Positions 24,552 through 32,682 of a stretch of 33,762 nt of DNA are shown here, piece by piece. The DNA lies in contig JAFGFV010000148.1 in the NCBI GenBank assembly GCA_016930895.1, positions 1 to 33,762 on the forward strand, written 5' to 3'. Made by a program: the position numbers and the translations under genes. The DNA is from Spirochaetales bacterium (GTDB lineage: Bacteria > Spirochaetota > Spirochaetia > SZUA-6 > DRHE01). The first letter of the stretch is position 1, and each line of letters starts with the position of its first letter. The notes below the pieces were generated by a model. That model did no database searches, was not told where the DNA came from, and worked only from the letters and a program-made list of their open reading frames with translations.

Positions 24552-25639
24552 GACTCCCCGGGCCGCTGTCGATCCCGGTTGCGGCGCTCGTCCTGCTGGC
24601 CGCGGTCACCGGCGGGCTCGGAGCGTTGGAGGTGGAATCCGGCAGGGTCCGTCTGGTCCTGCACGAAGGATCGGGCAGGTACTCCCTGTACGTGCGTTCC
24701 GTCGAGGACCCCGACCAGTATGTGCCCCTGTTCGTGGACCGGGACCCGCGTACCTCTTCGCTGTCCGTGGTCGTGGATGGCAGGATCCACCGCCTCGGTG
24801 AGGGCGGGGAGTTCCGGGAGGTGTCCGCTGAACGCACCCCTGGAGGGGCGCTCTTCCAGTGGGAGTCGAGGACGGTCCGGATCACTCAGGAGTTCACGTT
24901 CGTGTCCTCGGTCGGGAGTTTTGCGGTCGACGGAATCCGGGTCGATCTCACCCTGAGCAATCTGGGCTCCGCTGTTGTATCCCTCGGGGCCCGCGACTGT
25001 CTGGACACCTACCTCGGGGAGGACCGCGGCGCGCACTTCGCGGTGCAGCCGGGGGGACAGGTCGCCGCCGAGTCGACATACACACGGGAGAGCGGTGTGC
25101 GATGGTGGGTGTCCCCCCCCGAGACCGAGGCGGGGGTGGTCTGCCAGCGGCTTACCGGCGGCCCGGGAATCACTCCTCCGGACAGCATCATCTTCGCGAA
25201 CTGGAAGCGGCTGAACCAGGCGGCCTGGTCCTACGACACCTCGATCGGACGGAGCTTCAACCTGCTGCCCTATTCGATCAACGATTCGGCGGTGTGCCAC
25301 TACTACGAGGTGGTCTCGGTGGGCCCCGGGGAGAGCCGTCGGATCACCTGGATCCTGGGCAGCTACAGCCCGACCGGGTACCTGGCCGGACGCGTTTCCG
25401 GGACGGACGCTGCGGAGGCAGCGGGTGACGCCGCGGCCGCCGGGGCTGCAGCCGGACACGCCGCGGCACCCCCGGAGTCCATCCAGGCGGCCTTGGAAGG
25501 CATCAACGACCTGCTGCGTCAGATAGACGGCCAGCTGTCCTCGGAGCAGGCGCCCACCGAAGAGGACGTTCAATTGATCCAGGAGGCGCTTTCTGGTATA
25601 AAGAGCAGGTCGGAGCCGTATCTGCAGGGTCATCCGTAG
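24548..25639 (+). CDS. Exported beta-rich protein of unknown function
   Basis: I do not recognise this protein. ATG 24548 overlaps the previous stop (ATGA) and gives 363 residues with a signal peptide (ALVLLAAVTGGLGA). The mature part to ~residue 285 is beta-rich with alternating hydrophobic strands and three cysteines. An Ala/Gly-rich linker (~290-315) and a short acidic helical tail follow. The strand pattern (RVRLVLHEGSGRYSLYVRS, VRITQEFTFV) suggests a beta-sandwich or barrel in the periplasm or outer membrane. Longer in-frame starts lie inside the preceding gene and lack a signal peptide. Its neighbours suggest a shared envelope complex. Confidence 0.75.
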   Translation: MRLPGPLSIPVAALVLLAAVTGGLGALEVESGRVRLVLHEGSGRYSLYVRSVEDPDQYVPLFVDRDPRTSSLSVVVDGRIHRLGEGGEFREVSAERTPGGALFQWESRTVRITQEFTFVSSVGSFAVDGIRVDLTLSNLGSAVVSLGARDCLDTYLGEDRGAHFAVQPGGQVAAESTYTRESGVRWWVSPPETEAGVVCQRLTGGPGITPPDSIIFANWKRLNQAAWSYDTSIGRSFNLLPYSINDSAVCHYYEVVSVGPGESRRITWILGSYSPTGYLAGRVSGTDAAEAAGDAAAAGAAAGHAAAPPESIQAALEGINDLLRQIDGQLSSEQAPTEEDVQLIQEALSGIKSRSEPYLQGHP

Positions 25640-25693
25640 CCGGCGTCGCCTGGAGGGTGAGGCCCGGCCGATACCGACGTCCAACCATGCAGA

Positions 25694-26776
25694 ATGCCTA
25701 AAGGTGTAATCGAGCGGGCCGCACAGCTGTACCGCAAGCGCAATTTTTCCCAGGTCATCCGTCTTCTCGAGAGCCAGGTGTTTCGTTTTCGGGAGAACGC
25801 TCGCTTCTATCGCCTGCTGGGGTGCGCCTGTCTGCGCACCGGGGATTTCGGAGGGGCGGAGTCCTACCTGCGCCGTGCCGACCAGCTGCGATCGGAGGAC
25901 CCGGAGGTGCTGCTCGGCCTGGCCGCGGTGCACCTCAAGCGGGGAGAGAGTGACAAGGCTCTGTCCCTGTGGCTGCGGGTCCTCGACCTGCAACCGCGAA
26001 ACGCCACTGCCCTACGGGGTTTGGAGCTTCTCCGAGCCGCCTCCGCAACGGAGCGATACCCGGACCTCCACGACACGAAGAGCCTCGCCCGGCTCCTGCC
26101 CCCGCTACCGGTGCGTTCCTGGACCATCGTCCTCCCGGTAATCATCCTCGCGGTCGCGGGTGCGGCCGCCCTGGGCTACTTCCTGGGCTTCCCCCAGCTC
26201 ATTCACCGCGAGCCGGGCTCGCGGCCGGGGGTGGCCGAAATCGAGCTCACCGACACGAGGCCCTCCATCGCCCTCGAACCCGAGAACCCGACCTACACCA
26301 TGACCGAGCAGCAGGTCGAGCGGGCCTTCGAACTGGCCAAGAAGCACCTGCTGGACTACCGGGACAACCTGGCGATCCGGGAGATCAACCGCATCCTGCT
26401 CTCCAACGCTTCGGTGTACGTGAAGGAGAAGGCCAGGCTGCTGAAGACCTTCGTGGCGGCTCCGGACTTCACGACGATCAAGGACCCGTTTCCCTTCGCG
26501 GAGGTCCGCGAAGATCCCCTGCTGCACCGCGACGGCTTCGTGGTCTGGCGCGGGAAGATCGCGAACGTGCGGGTAGGGGAGGAGGAGATCCGCTTCGACC
26601 TGCTCGTGGGGTACGAGGACGAAAGAGAGCTGGAAGGGGTCGTTCCTGTTTCCCTGGGCTTCGCTTCCGCCCTCGAGGACGGACAGGCCCTGGAGGTGCT
26701 CGGGCAGGTGGTCGTGACCGATTCCTCCATCGCGCTCCGAGGGATCAGCCTCCACAGGCTGTACCGGATGCCATGA
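25694..26776 (+). CDS. TPR protein with one transmembrane helix and C-terminal beta domain
   Basis: This 360-residue protein has no signal peptide. Residues 1-115 are TPR-like (IRLLESQVFRFRENARFYRLLG, AESYLRRADQLRSEDPEVLLGLAAVHLKRGESDKAL is one continuous region). One transmembrane helix lies at ~143-164, then a helical hairpin (205-255) and a beta-rich domain (278-357) that reads like an OB-type barrel. The N-terminus should be cytoplasmic and the barrel outside. An ATG seven bases upstream opens only a four-codon frame, and no clear Shine-Dalgarno sequence is present. The stop overlaps the dtd ATG. The function is unknown; it could couple cytoplasmic TPR partners to the two exported proteins encoded upstream. 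Confidence 0.75.
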   Translation: MPKGVIERAAQLYRKRNFSQVIRLLESQVFRFRENARFYRLLGCACLRTGDFGGAESYLRRADQLRSEDPEVLLGLAAVHLKRGESDKALSLWLRVLDLQPRNATALRGLELLRAASATERYPDLHDTKSLARLLPPLPVRSWTIVLPVIILAVAGAAALGYFLGFPQLIHREPGSRPGVAEIELTDTRPSIALEPENPTYTMTEQQVERAFELAKKHLLDYRDNLAIREINRILLSNASVYVKEKARLLKTFVAAPDFTTIKDPFPFAEVREDPLLHRDGFVVWRGKIANVRVGEEEIRFDLLVGYEDERELEGVVPVSLGFASALEDGQALEVLGQVVVTDSSIALRGISLHRLYRMP

Positions 26777-27222
26777 GGGCGGTGGTACAGCGGGTGCGGG
26801 ACTGCGCGGTTTCGGTGGCGGGAGCCGAGCGCGGCCGGATTGCCGCCGGGCTGCTCGTCTACCTCGGGGTGGGGCGCGAGGACACGGAGCGGGACCTGGA
26901 GTACCTGGCTGACAAGGTTGCCAATCTTCGGATCTTCCAGGACGAGAACGGGAAGATGAACCGCTCAGTGCTGGAGGTCGAACGGTCCGTGCTGGTGGTA
27001 TCCCAATTCACCCTCTACGGGGACGCTCGGGCGGGACGCCGGCCCTCCTATACGGCGGCCGCCCAGCCCGAGGTGGCGCGGGAGATGTACGAGGGTTTCC
27101 TCCAGCGGCTGCGCGGGCTGGGGCTGCAGGTGCAGACAGGGGAGTTCGCCGCCAGGATGGAGGTCCGCTACGTGAACGAGGGACCGGTCACGATTCTGCT
27201 GGATTCACAGCGCCAGTTCTGA
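26773..27222 (+). CDS. dtd: D-aminoacyl-tRNA deacylase
   Basis: DTD removes D-amino acids, and mischarged Gly from tRNA-Ala, to protect translation. The 149-residue protein is the usual size and starts MRAVVQRVRDCAVSVAG. It has both active-site signatures: SQFTLYGD, and NEGPVTILLD with the Gly-cisPro pair that screens chirality. The start overlaps the preceding stop (ATGA). A strong hairpin begins at its stop codon. Confidence 0.97.
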   Translation: MRAVVQRVRDCAVSVAGAERGRIAAGLLVYLGVGREDTERDLEYLADKVANLRIFQDENGKMNRSVLEVERSVLVVSQFTLYGDARAGRRPSYTAAAQPEVAREMYEGFLQRLRGLGLQVQTGEFAARMEVRYVNEGPVTILLDSQRQF

Positions 27223-27247
27223 CCGGCCTCGCGCCCGCAGGCCGGTC
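27221..27247. terminator. 9-bp-stem hairpin between convergent genes
   Basis: GACCGGCCT (27221-27229) pairs perfectly with AGGCCGGTC (27239-27247) across a 9-nt loop. It overlaps the dtd stop and lies 11 bp from the opposite gene's stop. No T-run follows on either strand, so it may be an unusual bidirectional terminator or an mRNA 3'-end stabiliser. Confidence 0.5.
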
Positions 27248-27258
27248 AGCTCGTGCGC

Positions 27259-27945
27259 TCACTGCGCCGATCCCTGCCTCAGCGTCCCGGACAGCACCTC
27301 CCGGGCCCGCTGACCCACCTCTGCGGTCATGGTGGTCTCCAGGATGCCGATCACAGCGGGAGCCAGGCGCGGGTCGCCACTGCGCTGCGCAGCCTCCAGG
27401 TACGCCATGAGCCGGTCCGCCTGCTCGGCGTCCGAGCGGCCGTGCCTGCGAGCCAGCTGTTCGTTCAGCCTTCGCCCTTCGTCGGCCAGCGCGGCCGTGA
27501 AACGGCCTTCGTCGAGGAGGCTCAGCAGCCTGTAGACCTCCCGGGCCAGGGGTGCGCGGAGCTCCGGGAGAGCGGCCGCCAGGAGCTCCAGGGCCTCCCG
27601 GTTCTGCGCCAGGGGCTCCCGAAGCCCCTCCGGCGCGGCGGAGCGTGGGAACACGGAAGCCAGCAGCACCCGCAGGACCAGCTCTGCTTCGTGAGCGCGA
27701 GGTCCATGGCGCAAGGCTAGCAGGGCGCCGACCAGGTCCGCCACGAAGGGGTCCCGTCGCAGCCCCAGCGCCTCGGCGGCAGCCACGCGATCCTGCAGAG
27801 GCCCTTCGGCCAGGATTGGGGCAATTACCGGGTTCATGCTCCGGTCGGTCGACGGAATCCAGGCCGCCAGCTCCTGGGCGTGGACCCCTGCGGGCGCCAG
27901 GAGAACGGCAACCAGGAGTGCTGTGGAGGATCTGCGGAGTTTCAT
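27259..27945 (-). CDS. Exported helical-repeat (HEAT-like) protein
   Basis: This 228-residue protein has a signal peptide cut after VHA (MKLRRSSTALLVAVLLAPAGVHA is its N-terminal region). It is then almost all Ala/Leu-rich helices in pairs (DRVAAAEALGLRRDPFVADL, DPRLAPAVIGILETTMTAEV), which fits a small HEAT-like solenoid. I do not know its function. GGGAGGAG lies about 10 nt before ATG 27945. No clear promoter is visible in the GC-rich stretch upstream. It stands alone, convergent with dtd and divergent from recA. Confidence 0.75.
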   Translation of the reverse strand: MKLRRSSTALLVAVLLAPAGVHAQELAAWIPSTDRSMNPVIAPILAEGPLQDRVAAAEALGLRRDPFVADLVGALLALRHGPRAHEAELVLRVLLASVFPRSAAPEGLREPLAQNREALELLAAALPELRAPLAREVYRLLSLLDEGRFTAALADEGRRLNEQLARRHGRSDAEQADRLMAYLEAAQRSGDPRLAPAVIGILETTMTAEVGQRAREVLSGTLRQGSAQ

Positions 27946-28171
27946 GCCGGCGGGGCTCCTCCCTCAATGATCGGCCGGCCGGGGGCGGGGCTCCAGGCCT
28001 TCGTCAAACCTCCTGACCCCCCGGGCCTTGTCGAGTTTGTTGTCGAACCTCGTGAAGCCTGCTGCAGCCTCGGTCGACGGCGGCGAGGGCGCTGGGCGGC
28101 CACGAGCGGCACTCAGGGGCAGGGGCCGCCGCCCTGGGGCGCTCAGGGGCAGCTCAGGGGGCCGCCTCGCC

Positions 28172-28200
28172 TTGACGGTCCGCAATGACACCGTTATGAT
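28172..28200 (+). promoter_or_regulatory. Sigma70-type promoter of recA
   Basis: TTGACG (28172-28177), a 17-bp spacer and TATGAT (28195-28200) make one of the best promoters in the window. Transcription should start near 28207 and give a leader of about 75 nt. Confidence 0.8.
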
Positions 28201-28221
28201 GAGCTTGATTGAAGCGCGAAG

Positions 28222-28249
28222 GGCTTTCGAGCCGTTACTACGGTCGTAG
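28222..28249 (+). promoter_or_regulatory. Two small hairpins in the recA leader
   Basis: GGCT-TTCG-AGCC (28222-28233) is a stem with a UUCG tetraloop. CTACGGTCGTAG (28238-28249) is a near-palindrome that can form a 4-bp stem in RNA or serve as a DNA operator. Both lie between the predicted transcription start and the ribosome-binding site. Confidence 0.35.
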
Positions 28250-28281
28250 AGTACCCCGAAGAAATCCCAAAGGAATACCCG

Positions 28282-29469
28282 ATGGACAAGAGCACTGAGA
28301 TCTCCGACGCAAAGGCCAAGGCCCTCGAGGCGGCCCGCCTGCAGATCGAGAAACAGTTCGGCAAGGGGTCGATCATGAAACTCGGCGAGAGCACGGCGGC
28401 CGTCCGGGTGCCCACCATCTCCACGGGCTCGATCCTCCTCGACGCGGCCCTAGGGGTGGGCGGCTACCCCAGGGGGCGGATCGTGGAGATCTACGGTCCT
28501 GAAGCCTCCGGAAAAACCACCCTGGCCTTGCACGCCATCGCCGAGGCGCAGAAGCAGGGCGGCATCGCCGCATTCATCGACGCGGAGCATGCCCTGGATC
28601 CGACGTATGCCAAGAACCTCGGGGTCAACACCGACGAACTGTGGGTGTCCCAGCCGGACAACGGCGAGCAGGCCCTCGAGATCGTCGAGTCCCTGATCCG
28701 CTCGGGAGCGGTGGACGTGATCGTCGTGGATTCGGTTGCGGCCCTGACTCCCCGGGCGGAGATCGAGGGTGACATGGGGGACTCTCACATGGGGCTGCAG
28801 GCCCGGCTCATGAGCCAGGCGCTGCGCAAGCTCACGGCCATCATCTCCAAGTCCAAGACCTGCCTGATCTTCATCAATCAAATCCGCATGAAGATCGGGG
28901 TCATGTTCGGGAACCCCGAAACCACCACGGGCGGCAACGCCCTCAAATTCTACTCCTCGGTCCGGCTGGACGTGCGCAAGATCGAGACCATCTCCGAAGG
29001 GGCCGACGACGCCATCGGCAACAAGGTGCGGGTCAAGGTCGTCAAGAACAAGGTGGCCCCCCCGTTCAAGCGGGTGGAAATGGAGATCATCTTCGGAAAA
29101 GGGATTTCGGCGGTCGCAAGCCTGCTGGACGCCGCGGTGGAGCACAACCTGATCGCCAAGAGCGGAAGCTGGTACTCCTACGGCGAAGAGCGGATCGGAC
29201 AGGGACGGGAGAACGTCAAGGCCTTCCTCGAGGCCAATCCGGACATCTACCGGGCCGTGGACCAGAAGCTGCGGGCGACCCTGTTCGATGTCGCCCCGCC
29301 GGCCGCCGCGCAGGGGAGTGGACCCGCCGTTGACCAGCAGCCGGCCGCTGCAGGCGCTCCGGGCGCCGCCGGCGCTTCCGCCTCCTCCGGTGGCGGGGCA
29401 ACGCCCGGCGCCCCGAACCCTGCAGCCCAGAAGACCGGCTCGCAGGCGGCCGGGCGGTCCGCAACCTGA
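28282..29469 (+). CDS. recA: RecA recombinase
   Basis: RecA forms filaments on single-stranded DNA and carries out strand exchange in repair. The 395 residues contain Walker [10 protein letters not shown] (72-80), the Walker B strand ending in Asp150 (VDVIVVDS) and the L2 DNA-binding loop around 198-218 ([21 protein letters not shown]). The N-terminus has [13 protein letters not shown]. Residues ~337-395 are an Ala/Gly/Pro/Ser-rich tail that is nearly uncharged, in place of the acidic tail of E. coli RecA. ATG 28282 has AAAGGA about 8 nt upstream. The stop overlaps the proposed folK start. Confidence 0.99.
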   Translation: MDKSTEISDAKAKALEAARLQIEKQFGKGSIMKLGESTAAVRVPTISTGSILLDAALGVGGYPRGRIVEIYGPEASGKTTLALHAIAEAQKQGGIAAFIDAEHALDPTYAKNLGVNTDELWVSQPDNGEQALEIVESLIRSGAVDVIVVDSVAALTPRAEIEGDMGDSHMGLQARLMSQALRKLTAIISKSKTCLIFINQIRMKIGVMFGNPETTTGGNALKFYSSVRLDVRKIETISEGADDAIGNKVRVKVVKNKVAPPFKRVEMEIIFGKGISAVASLLDAAVEHNLIAKSGSWYSYGEERIGQGRENVKAFLEANPDIYRAVDQKLRATLFDVAPPAAAQGSGPAVDQQPAAAGAPGAAGASASSGGGATPGAPNPAAQKTGSQAAGRSAT

Positions 29470-30035
29470 GCCCCACCCGCCGCCGAGAGTCGACGCCTCG
29501 CCGCAGCGGCGCGAACGGGGTCGAGGTCTTTCTCTCGATCGGCAGCAACCTGGGTGACCGCCTCGAGAACCTGAGGCAGGCCGTGGAGCGTCTGGTCGGT
29601 CCGGTGCGGGGGATTCGGGTTTCTTCGGTCTACGAAACCCAGCCCATGTACGTGGTCGACCAGCCGCCGTTCCTGAACGTCGTGGTGGCGGGCCGCACCG
29701 GGCTGTCGCCGCAGGGCCTCCTGTCCGTCTGCCTGGGCATCGAAGCCGCCATGGGCCGCACCCGGGAGGCAGCGGTACCCAAGGGGCCCCGAATCATCGA
29801 CGTGGACATCCTTCTGTACGGCCGGCGGGTGGTCAGCGCCCCGCGGCTGCGGATCCCGCATCCCCTGATGGGGGAGCGGCAGTTCGTGCTGGTCCCGCTC
29901 CTCGAGCTCGCTCCGGGGCTGCGGGACCCGGTCGGCGGCAGGCGATATGCCGAGAGGTTGGGGGAGCTCGAGGACCAGGGCGTTTACATGTTCGGGCCCT
30001 GGGAATATACTCGAGGCGCGCCCGATCGACCATGA
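29466..30035 (+). CDS. folK: HPPK (folate pathway pyrophosphokinase), non-canonical start
   Basis: HPPK transfers pyrophosphate from ATP to 6-hydroxymethyl-7,8-dihydropterin in folate synthesis. The sequence has the essential N-terminal [11 protein letters not shown] and the signature [14 protein letters not shown] (~106-119) with the metal-binding Asp pair. No ATG, GTG or TTG lies in frame for at least 100 bp before the FLSIGSN strand. The first conventional candidate (GTG 29583) would delete that strand. The CTG at 29466, overlapping the recA stop as CTGA, gives 189 residues and a basic 18-residue leader, so I use it. Other reasons could be a sequencing error or frameshift near 29470-29520. 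The stop overlaps scpA (ATGA). Confidence 0.85.
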   Translation: MSPTRRRESTPRRSGANGVEVFLSIGSNLGDRLENLRQAVERLVGPVRGIRVSSVYETQPMYVVDQPPFLNVVVAGRTGLSPQGLLSVCLGIEAAMGRTREAAVPKGPRIIDVDILLYGRRVVSAPRLRIPHPLMGERQFVLVPLLELAPGLRDPVGGRRYAERLGELEDQGVYMFGPWEYTRGAPDRP

Positions 30036-30790
30036 GCACGGAAAATCCCAACAATGCTGCCCCGGACAAGCAGACCTTCAAGGTGGCGAGCTTCGAGGGC
30101 CCGCTGGACCTGCTGCTGTTTCTCATCCGCAAGGCGGAGATCAACATCTACGATATCCCGATTGCCACGATCACGGAGCAGTACCTGGAGTACCTCGGAT
30201 ACGCCACGCGCGTGGACCTGGAGAACCTGACCGAATTCTATGCCATGGCCGCGACGCTCCTGCTGATCAAGTCCAAGATGCTCCTGCCCGTCGAGCTGGG
30301 GCTCGAGGACGAGTACGAGGACCCCCGGAAGGACCTCGTGGAGAAGCTCATCGAGTACCAGAAGTACCGGCGCCTGAGCGAGCTCATGGAGGCAAAGGAG
30401 GAGGAGGCCGAGTGGTCCCTCGAACGCAGGAAGACGCAGAAGGTGCTGCCCTTCGAGGACGAGGCGATCTGGGAGAAGGCCTCGGTGTGGGACCTGCTGC
30501 GCACCTTCTCCTCCATGATTGCGACCCTGACTCCCGAGCGGGTCATCGACCTGTACGAGGAGGTCACGGTCAACGAAAAGATCACCCTGATCCTCGAGTA
30601 CCTGGAGAGCAGAGCCGAGTTTCTGTTCACGGACCTCCTGCTCAAGAAGGGCTCGATCATCGAGGTGGTCTGCGGGTTCCTGGCGGTGCTCGAGCTGGTC
30701 AAACGCGCACGCATTGCCGTGTTTCAGAACAAGCTCTTCGGAGACATACTGATCAAGGCGCGAGGAGGAGCGGACCAGGATGGAGGCTGA
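30032..30790 (+). CDS. scpA: Segregation and condensation protein A
   Basis: ScpA is the kleisin that bridges the SMC heads in the bacterial condensin complex. The 252-residue product has the family N-terminus FEGPLDLLLFLIRKAEINIYDIP and EFYAMAATLLLIKSKMLLP, and ends with a winged-helix region (SIIEVVCGFLAVLELVKR). It starts in an ATGA overlap with folK and overlaps scpB by 11 bp. smc itself is not in the window. Confidence 0.97.
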   Translation: MSTENPNNAAPDKQTFKVASFEGPLDLLLFLIRKAEINIYDIPIATITEQYLEYLGYATRVDLENLTEFYAMAATLLLIKSKMLLPVELGLEDEYEDPRKDLVEKLIEYQKYRRLSELMEAKEEEAEWSLERRKTQKVLPFEDEAIWEKASVWDLLRTFSSMIATLTPERVIDLYEEVTVNEKITLILEYLESRAEFLFTDLLLKKGSIIEVVCGFLAVLELVKRARIAVFQNKLFGDILIKARGGADQDGG

Positions 30791-31319
30791 CCATCAGGCC
30801 GGGCTCGTGGAGTGCGTGCTCTTTCTGGAAAACGAGCCTGTGGAACTCGACTCCCTGATGCGAGCGACCGGTCTGGGTCGCCGCGCGGTGCTGGGCGCCC
30901 TCGCCCGACTGAGGGAGGAATACGCCGGCGCTCCCCACGGCCTGGAGCTGGTGGAGCTGGCCGACGGGTACACCTTGAGCCCCCGGGGTGAGTACTGGGA
31001 GACCCTCAAGGCCCGTTACGGCCGGCGCAACGAAGCCAAGCTGTCCCGCGCCGCCCTGGAGACGCTCTCGATCATCGCATACTCGCAGCCCATCACCCGC
31101 CAGGAGATCGAGGCCATCCGCGGCGTCTCGGCCGACGGGATGATCAAGCTTCTGCTCTCGCGGCAGGTCATCCGGGAGGTGGGCAAGCGTGAGGCCCCGG
31201 GAAGGCCCATCCAGTACGGCACCACCAAGGAGTTCCTCAGGATGTTTCGCCTCTCCAGCATCGCCGAGCTCCCCAAGATGGACGAGTTGGACAAGGAGAA
31301 GTTCGAAGAAGGTGAGTGA
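30780..31319 (+). CDS. scpB: Segregation and condensation protein B
   Basis: ScpB is the dimeric winged-helix partner that binds ScpA in the Smc-ScpAB complex. The 179 residues contain the conserved core LSRAALETLSIIAYSQPITRQEIEAIRG, then IKLLLSRQVIREVGKREAPGRP and YGTTKEFL. AGGAGG (30763-30768) inside scpA is the ribosome-binding site. The stop lies inside the start of rluB. Confidence 0.97.
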   Translation: MEADHQAGLVECVLFLENEPVELDSLMRATGLGRRAVLGALARLREEYAGAPHGLELVELADGYTLSPRGEYWETLKARYGRRNEAKLSRAALETLSIIAYSQPITRQEIEAIRGVSADGMIKLLLSRQVIREVGKREAPGRPIQYGTTKEFLRMFRLSSIAELPKMDELDKEKFEEGE

Positions 31320-32025
31320 GCCGCTCCGCCTCCAAGTCTATCTTGCCCGCTGCGGCCTGGGGTCGCGGCGCCACTGCGAGGAGTTCATCCGGGACGGAAG
31401 GGTCCGCATCAACGGCGGCGTGGCGCAGCTCGGGGCCAAGGTTGAGCCGGGGGACCGCGTGACCCTGGACCGCAGGGTCCTGGTACCGGAAGCCAGGAAG
31501 GTATACCTGGCGGTCAACAAGCCCCCCGGGATGTTGTGCGCCAACAGCGATCCTCAGGGACGCCCGCTGGTGCGGGACCTGCTCACGGACGTGCCGGAAC
31601 GGACCTTCCACGTGGGCCGCCTGGACTTCCAATCCAGTGGCCTCATCTTCTACACCAACGACGGGGAGTTCAGCCGCATCGTGGCGCACCCGTCGGCGGG
31701 TATCGAGAAGGACTACGTGGTCGAGACGCAAGACCCGATTCTGGAAGAAGGCCTGAAGCAGTACCTGAAAGGCATCGAAGTTGGGGGGGAGCGCTACCGG
31801 CTGGCACGGTACGTGTACAAGACACCGCGCAAGGTGATGCTGACTCTGGTGGAAGGCAAGAACCGGGAGATCCGGCGGGTGCTCAAGACCCTGGGCGCGC
31901 GCATCCGCAGGATCCACCGCGTCCGCGTCGGCTGCGTTCGCGTCCAGGGCATCCCCCCCGGGGATCACCGGCCCCTGTCCCAGAAGGAGGTGCGCTGGTT
32001 CCTGCAGAGGGGAGGGCGTTCATGA
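31312..32025 (+). CDS. rluB: 23S rRNA pseudouridine synthase (RsuA/RluB family)
   Basis: RsuA/RluB-type enzymes isomerise a single uridine in rRNA; RluB acts at 23S position 2605. The 237 residues begin with an S4 RNA-binding domain (LRLQVYLARCGLGSRRHCEE). The catalytic motif GRLDFQSSGLIFYTNDGE has Asp105 as the expected nucleophile. KNREIRRVLKTLGARI-R-I-HRVRVG is the family C-terminal signature. The GTG at 31312 overlaps the scpB stop, with GAAGAAGG upstream. RluB is favoured over RsuA or RluE by the scpA-scpB-rluB order common in bacteria, but the exact target cannot be settled from sequence alone. Confidence 0.92.
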   Translation: MSEPLRLQVYLARCGLGSRRHCEEFIRDGRVRINGGVAQLGAKVEPGDRVTLDRRVLVPEARKVYLAVNKPPGMLCANSDPQGRPLVRDLLTDVPERTFHVGRLDFQSSGLIFYTNDGEFSRIVAHPSAGIEKDYVVETQDPILEEGLKQYLKGIEVGGERYRLARYVYKTPRKVMLTLVEGKNREIRRVLKTLGARIRRIHRVRVGCVRVQGIPPGDHRPLSQKEVRWFLQRGGRS

Positions 32026-32672
32026 TCGTCTGCATCGACGGCCCCGCCGGGGTGGGCAAGAGCACCGTCGGCGCCCTGGTGGCCCAACGCGCGGGCTTCC
32101 TGTACCTGAACTCCGGGCTGTTCTACCGGGCCGTCTCGCGGGCGGTGCTCGACTCGGGCCGGGACCCTGAGGACCGGGAGGCGGTGGTCCAGACCGCCTC
32201 CTCGTGCGAGTTCGCGATGGTGGACGGGGCACTGTGGGTCAACGGGGCACCCGCGATGGACCTGCAGAACGACCTGATCGACCACTGGTCCCCGATCCAC
32301 TCGCAGATCCCGGAGGTCAGGCACGTGGTGACCGCCAAGCTGCGGCAGCTGGCGGAGGGCAGGGACATGGTGGTGGAGGGCAGGGATATCGGCACCGTGG
32401 TGTTCCCGGATGCCGCGGTCAAGGTCTATCTCGACGCGGATGTGGAGGCCCGGGCCCGCCGCCGCTTTGCCCAGGGGATCAGCAGGCTCGAGCCCGAGGA
32501 GCTGCGCAGGGGCCTGGAAGCCCGGGACGAGCTGGACCGCAACAAGCCGGTGGGCCGGCTGGCCGTGGCCCCGGGAGCCCTCTACATAGACACCTCGGAC
32601 TTGACCATAGATCAAGTTTGTGACAGAGTAATGCAAGAAATCCGCAAAAAGTCAGACGCTTTCGGGAGTTGA
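32022..32672 (+). CDS. cmk: Cytidylate kinase
   Basis: Cmk phosphorylates CMP and dCMP. The 216-residue P-loop protein starts IVCIDGPAGVGKST (Walker A at 7-15) and contains LNSGLFYRAVSRAVL (the usual Thr/Tyr of this motif is Phe-Tyr), VVEGRDIGTVVFPDA with the CMP-binding Arg-Asp, and the lid RDELDRNKPVGRL. The ATG overlaps the rluB stop (ATGA). The next gene is rpsA, 10 bp on and in a different frame. As I recall, cmk and rpsA are fused in Treponema pallidum. Confidence 0.96.
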   Translation: MIVCIDGPAGVGKSTVGALVAQRAGFLYLNSGLFYRAVSRAVLDSGRDPEDREAVVQTASSCEFAMVDGALWVNGAPAMDLQNDLIDHWSPIHSQIPEVRHVVTAKLRQLAEGRDMVVEGRDIGTVVFPDAAVKVYLDADVEARARRRFAQGISRLEPEELRRGLEARDELDRNKPVGRLAVAPGALYIDTSDLTIDQVCDRVMQEIRKKSDAFGS

Positions 32673-32682
32673 GCGTAAGCAT

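Larger units (their letters stand above)
27946..28281. other. 336-bp intergenic region upstream of recA
   Basis: This is the only gap over 300 bp. It holds the ribosome-binding site of the leftward gene, then a GC-rich stretch with three copies of CTCAGGGG (28112, 28142, 28153), the first two extended to CTCAGGGGCAG. The recA promoter (28172-28200) and a leader with two small hairpins (28222-28233 and 28238-28249) follow. Short open frames here (27964-28191 minus, 28028-28249 plus) look like GC-rich noise. Confidence 0.6.

Noticed and set aside
25687..25701. Four-codon open frame (ATG 25687) overlapping the start of the TPR-TM-barrel gene
   Set aside because: It has no ribosome-binding site and is most likely chance; nothing suggests a leader peptide.
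27964..28191. 75-codon open frame on the - strand between the helical-repeat gene and recA
   Set aside because: Its start lies inside the recA promoter, its sequence is Arg/Pro-rich noise from GC-rich DNA and part of it comes from the CTCAGGGG repeats.
28238..28249. CTACGGTCGTAG as a LexA box
   Set aside because: It does not match the LexA consensus sequences I know for other bacteria, and many spirochaetes lack LexA.
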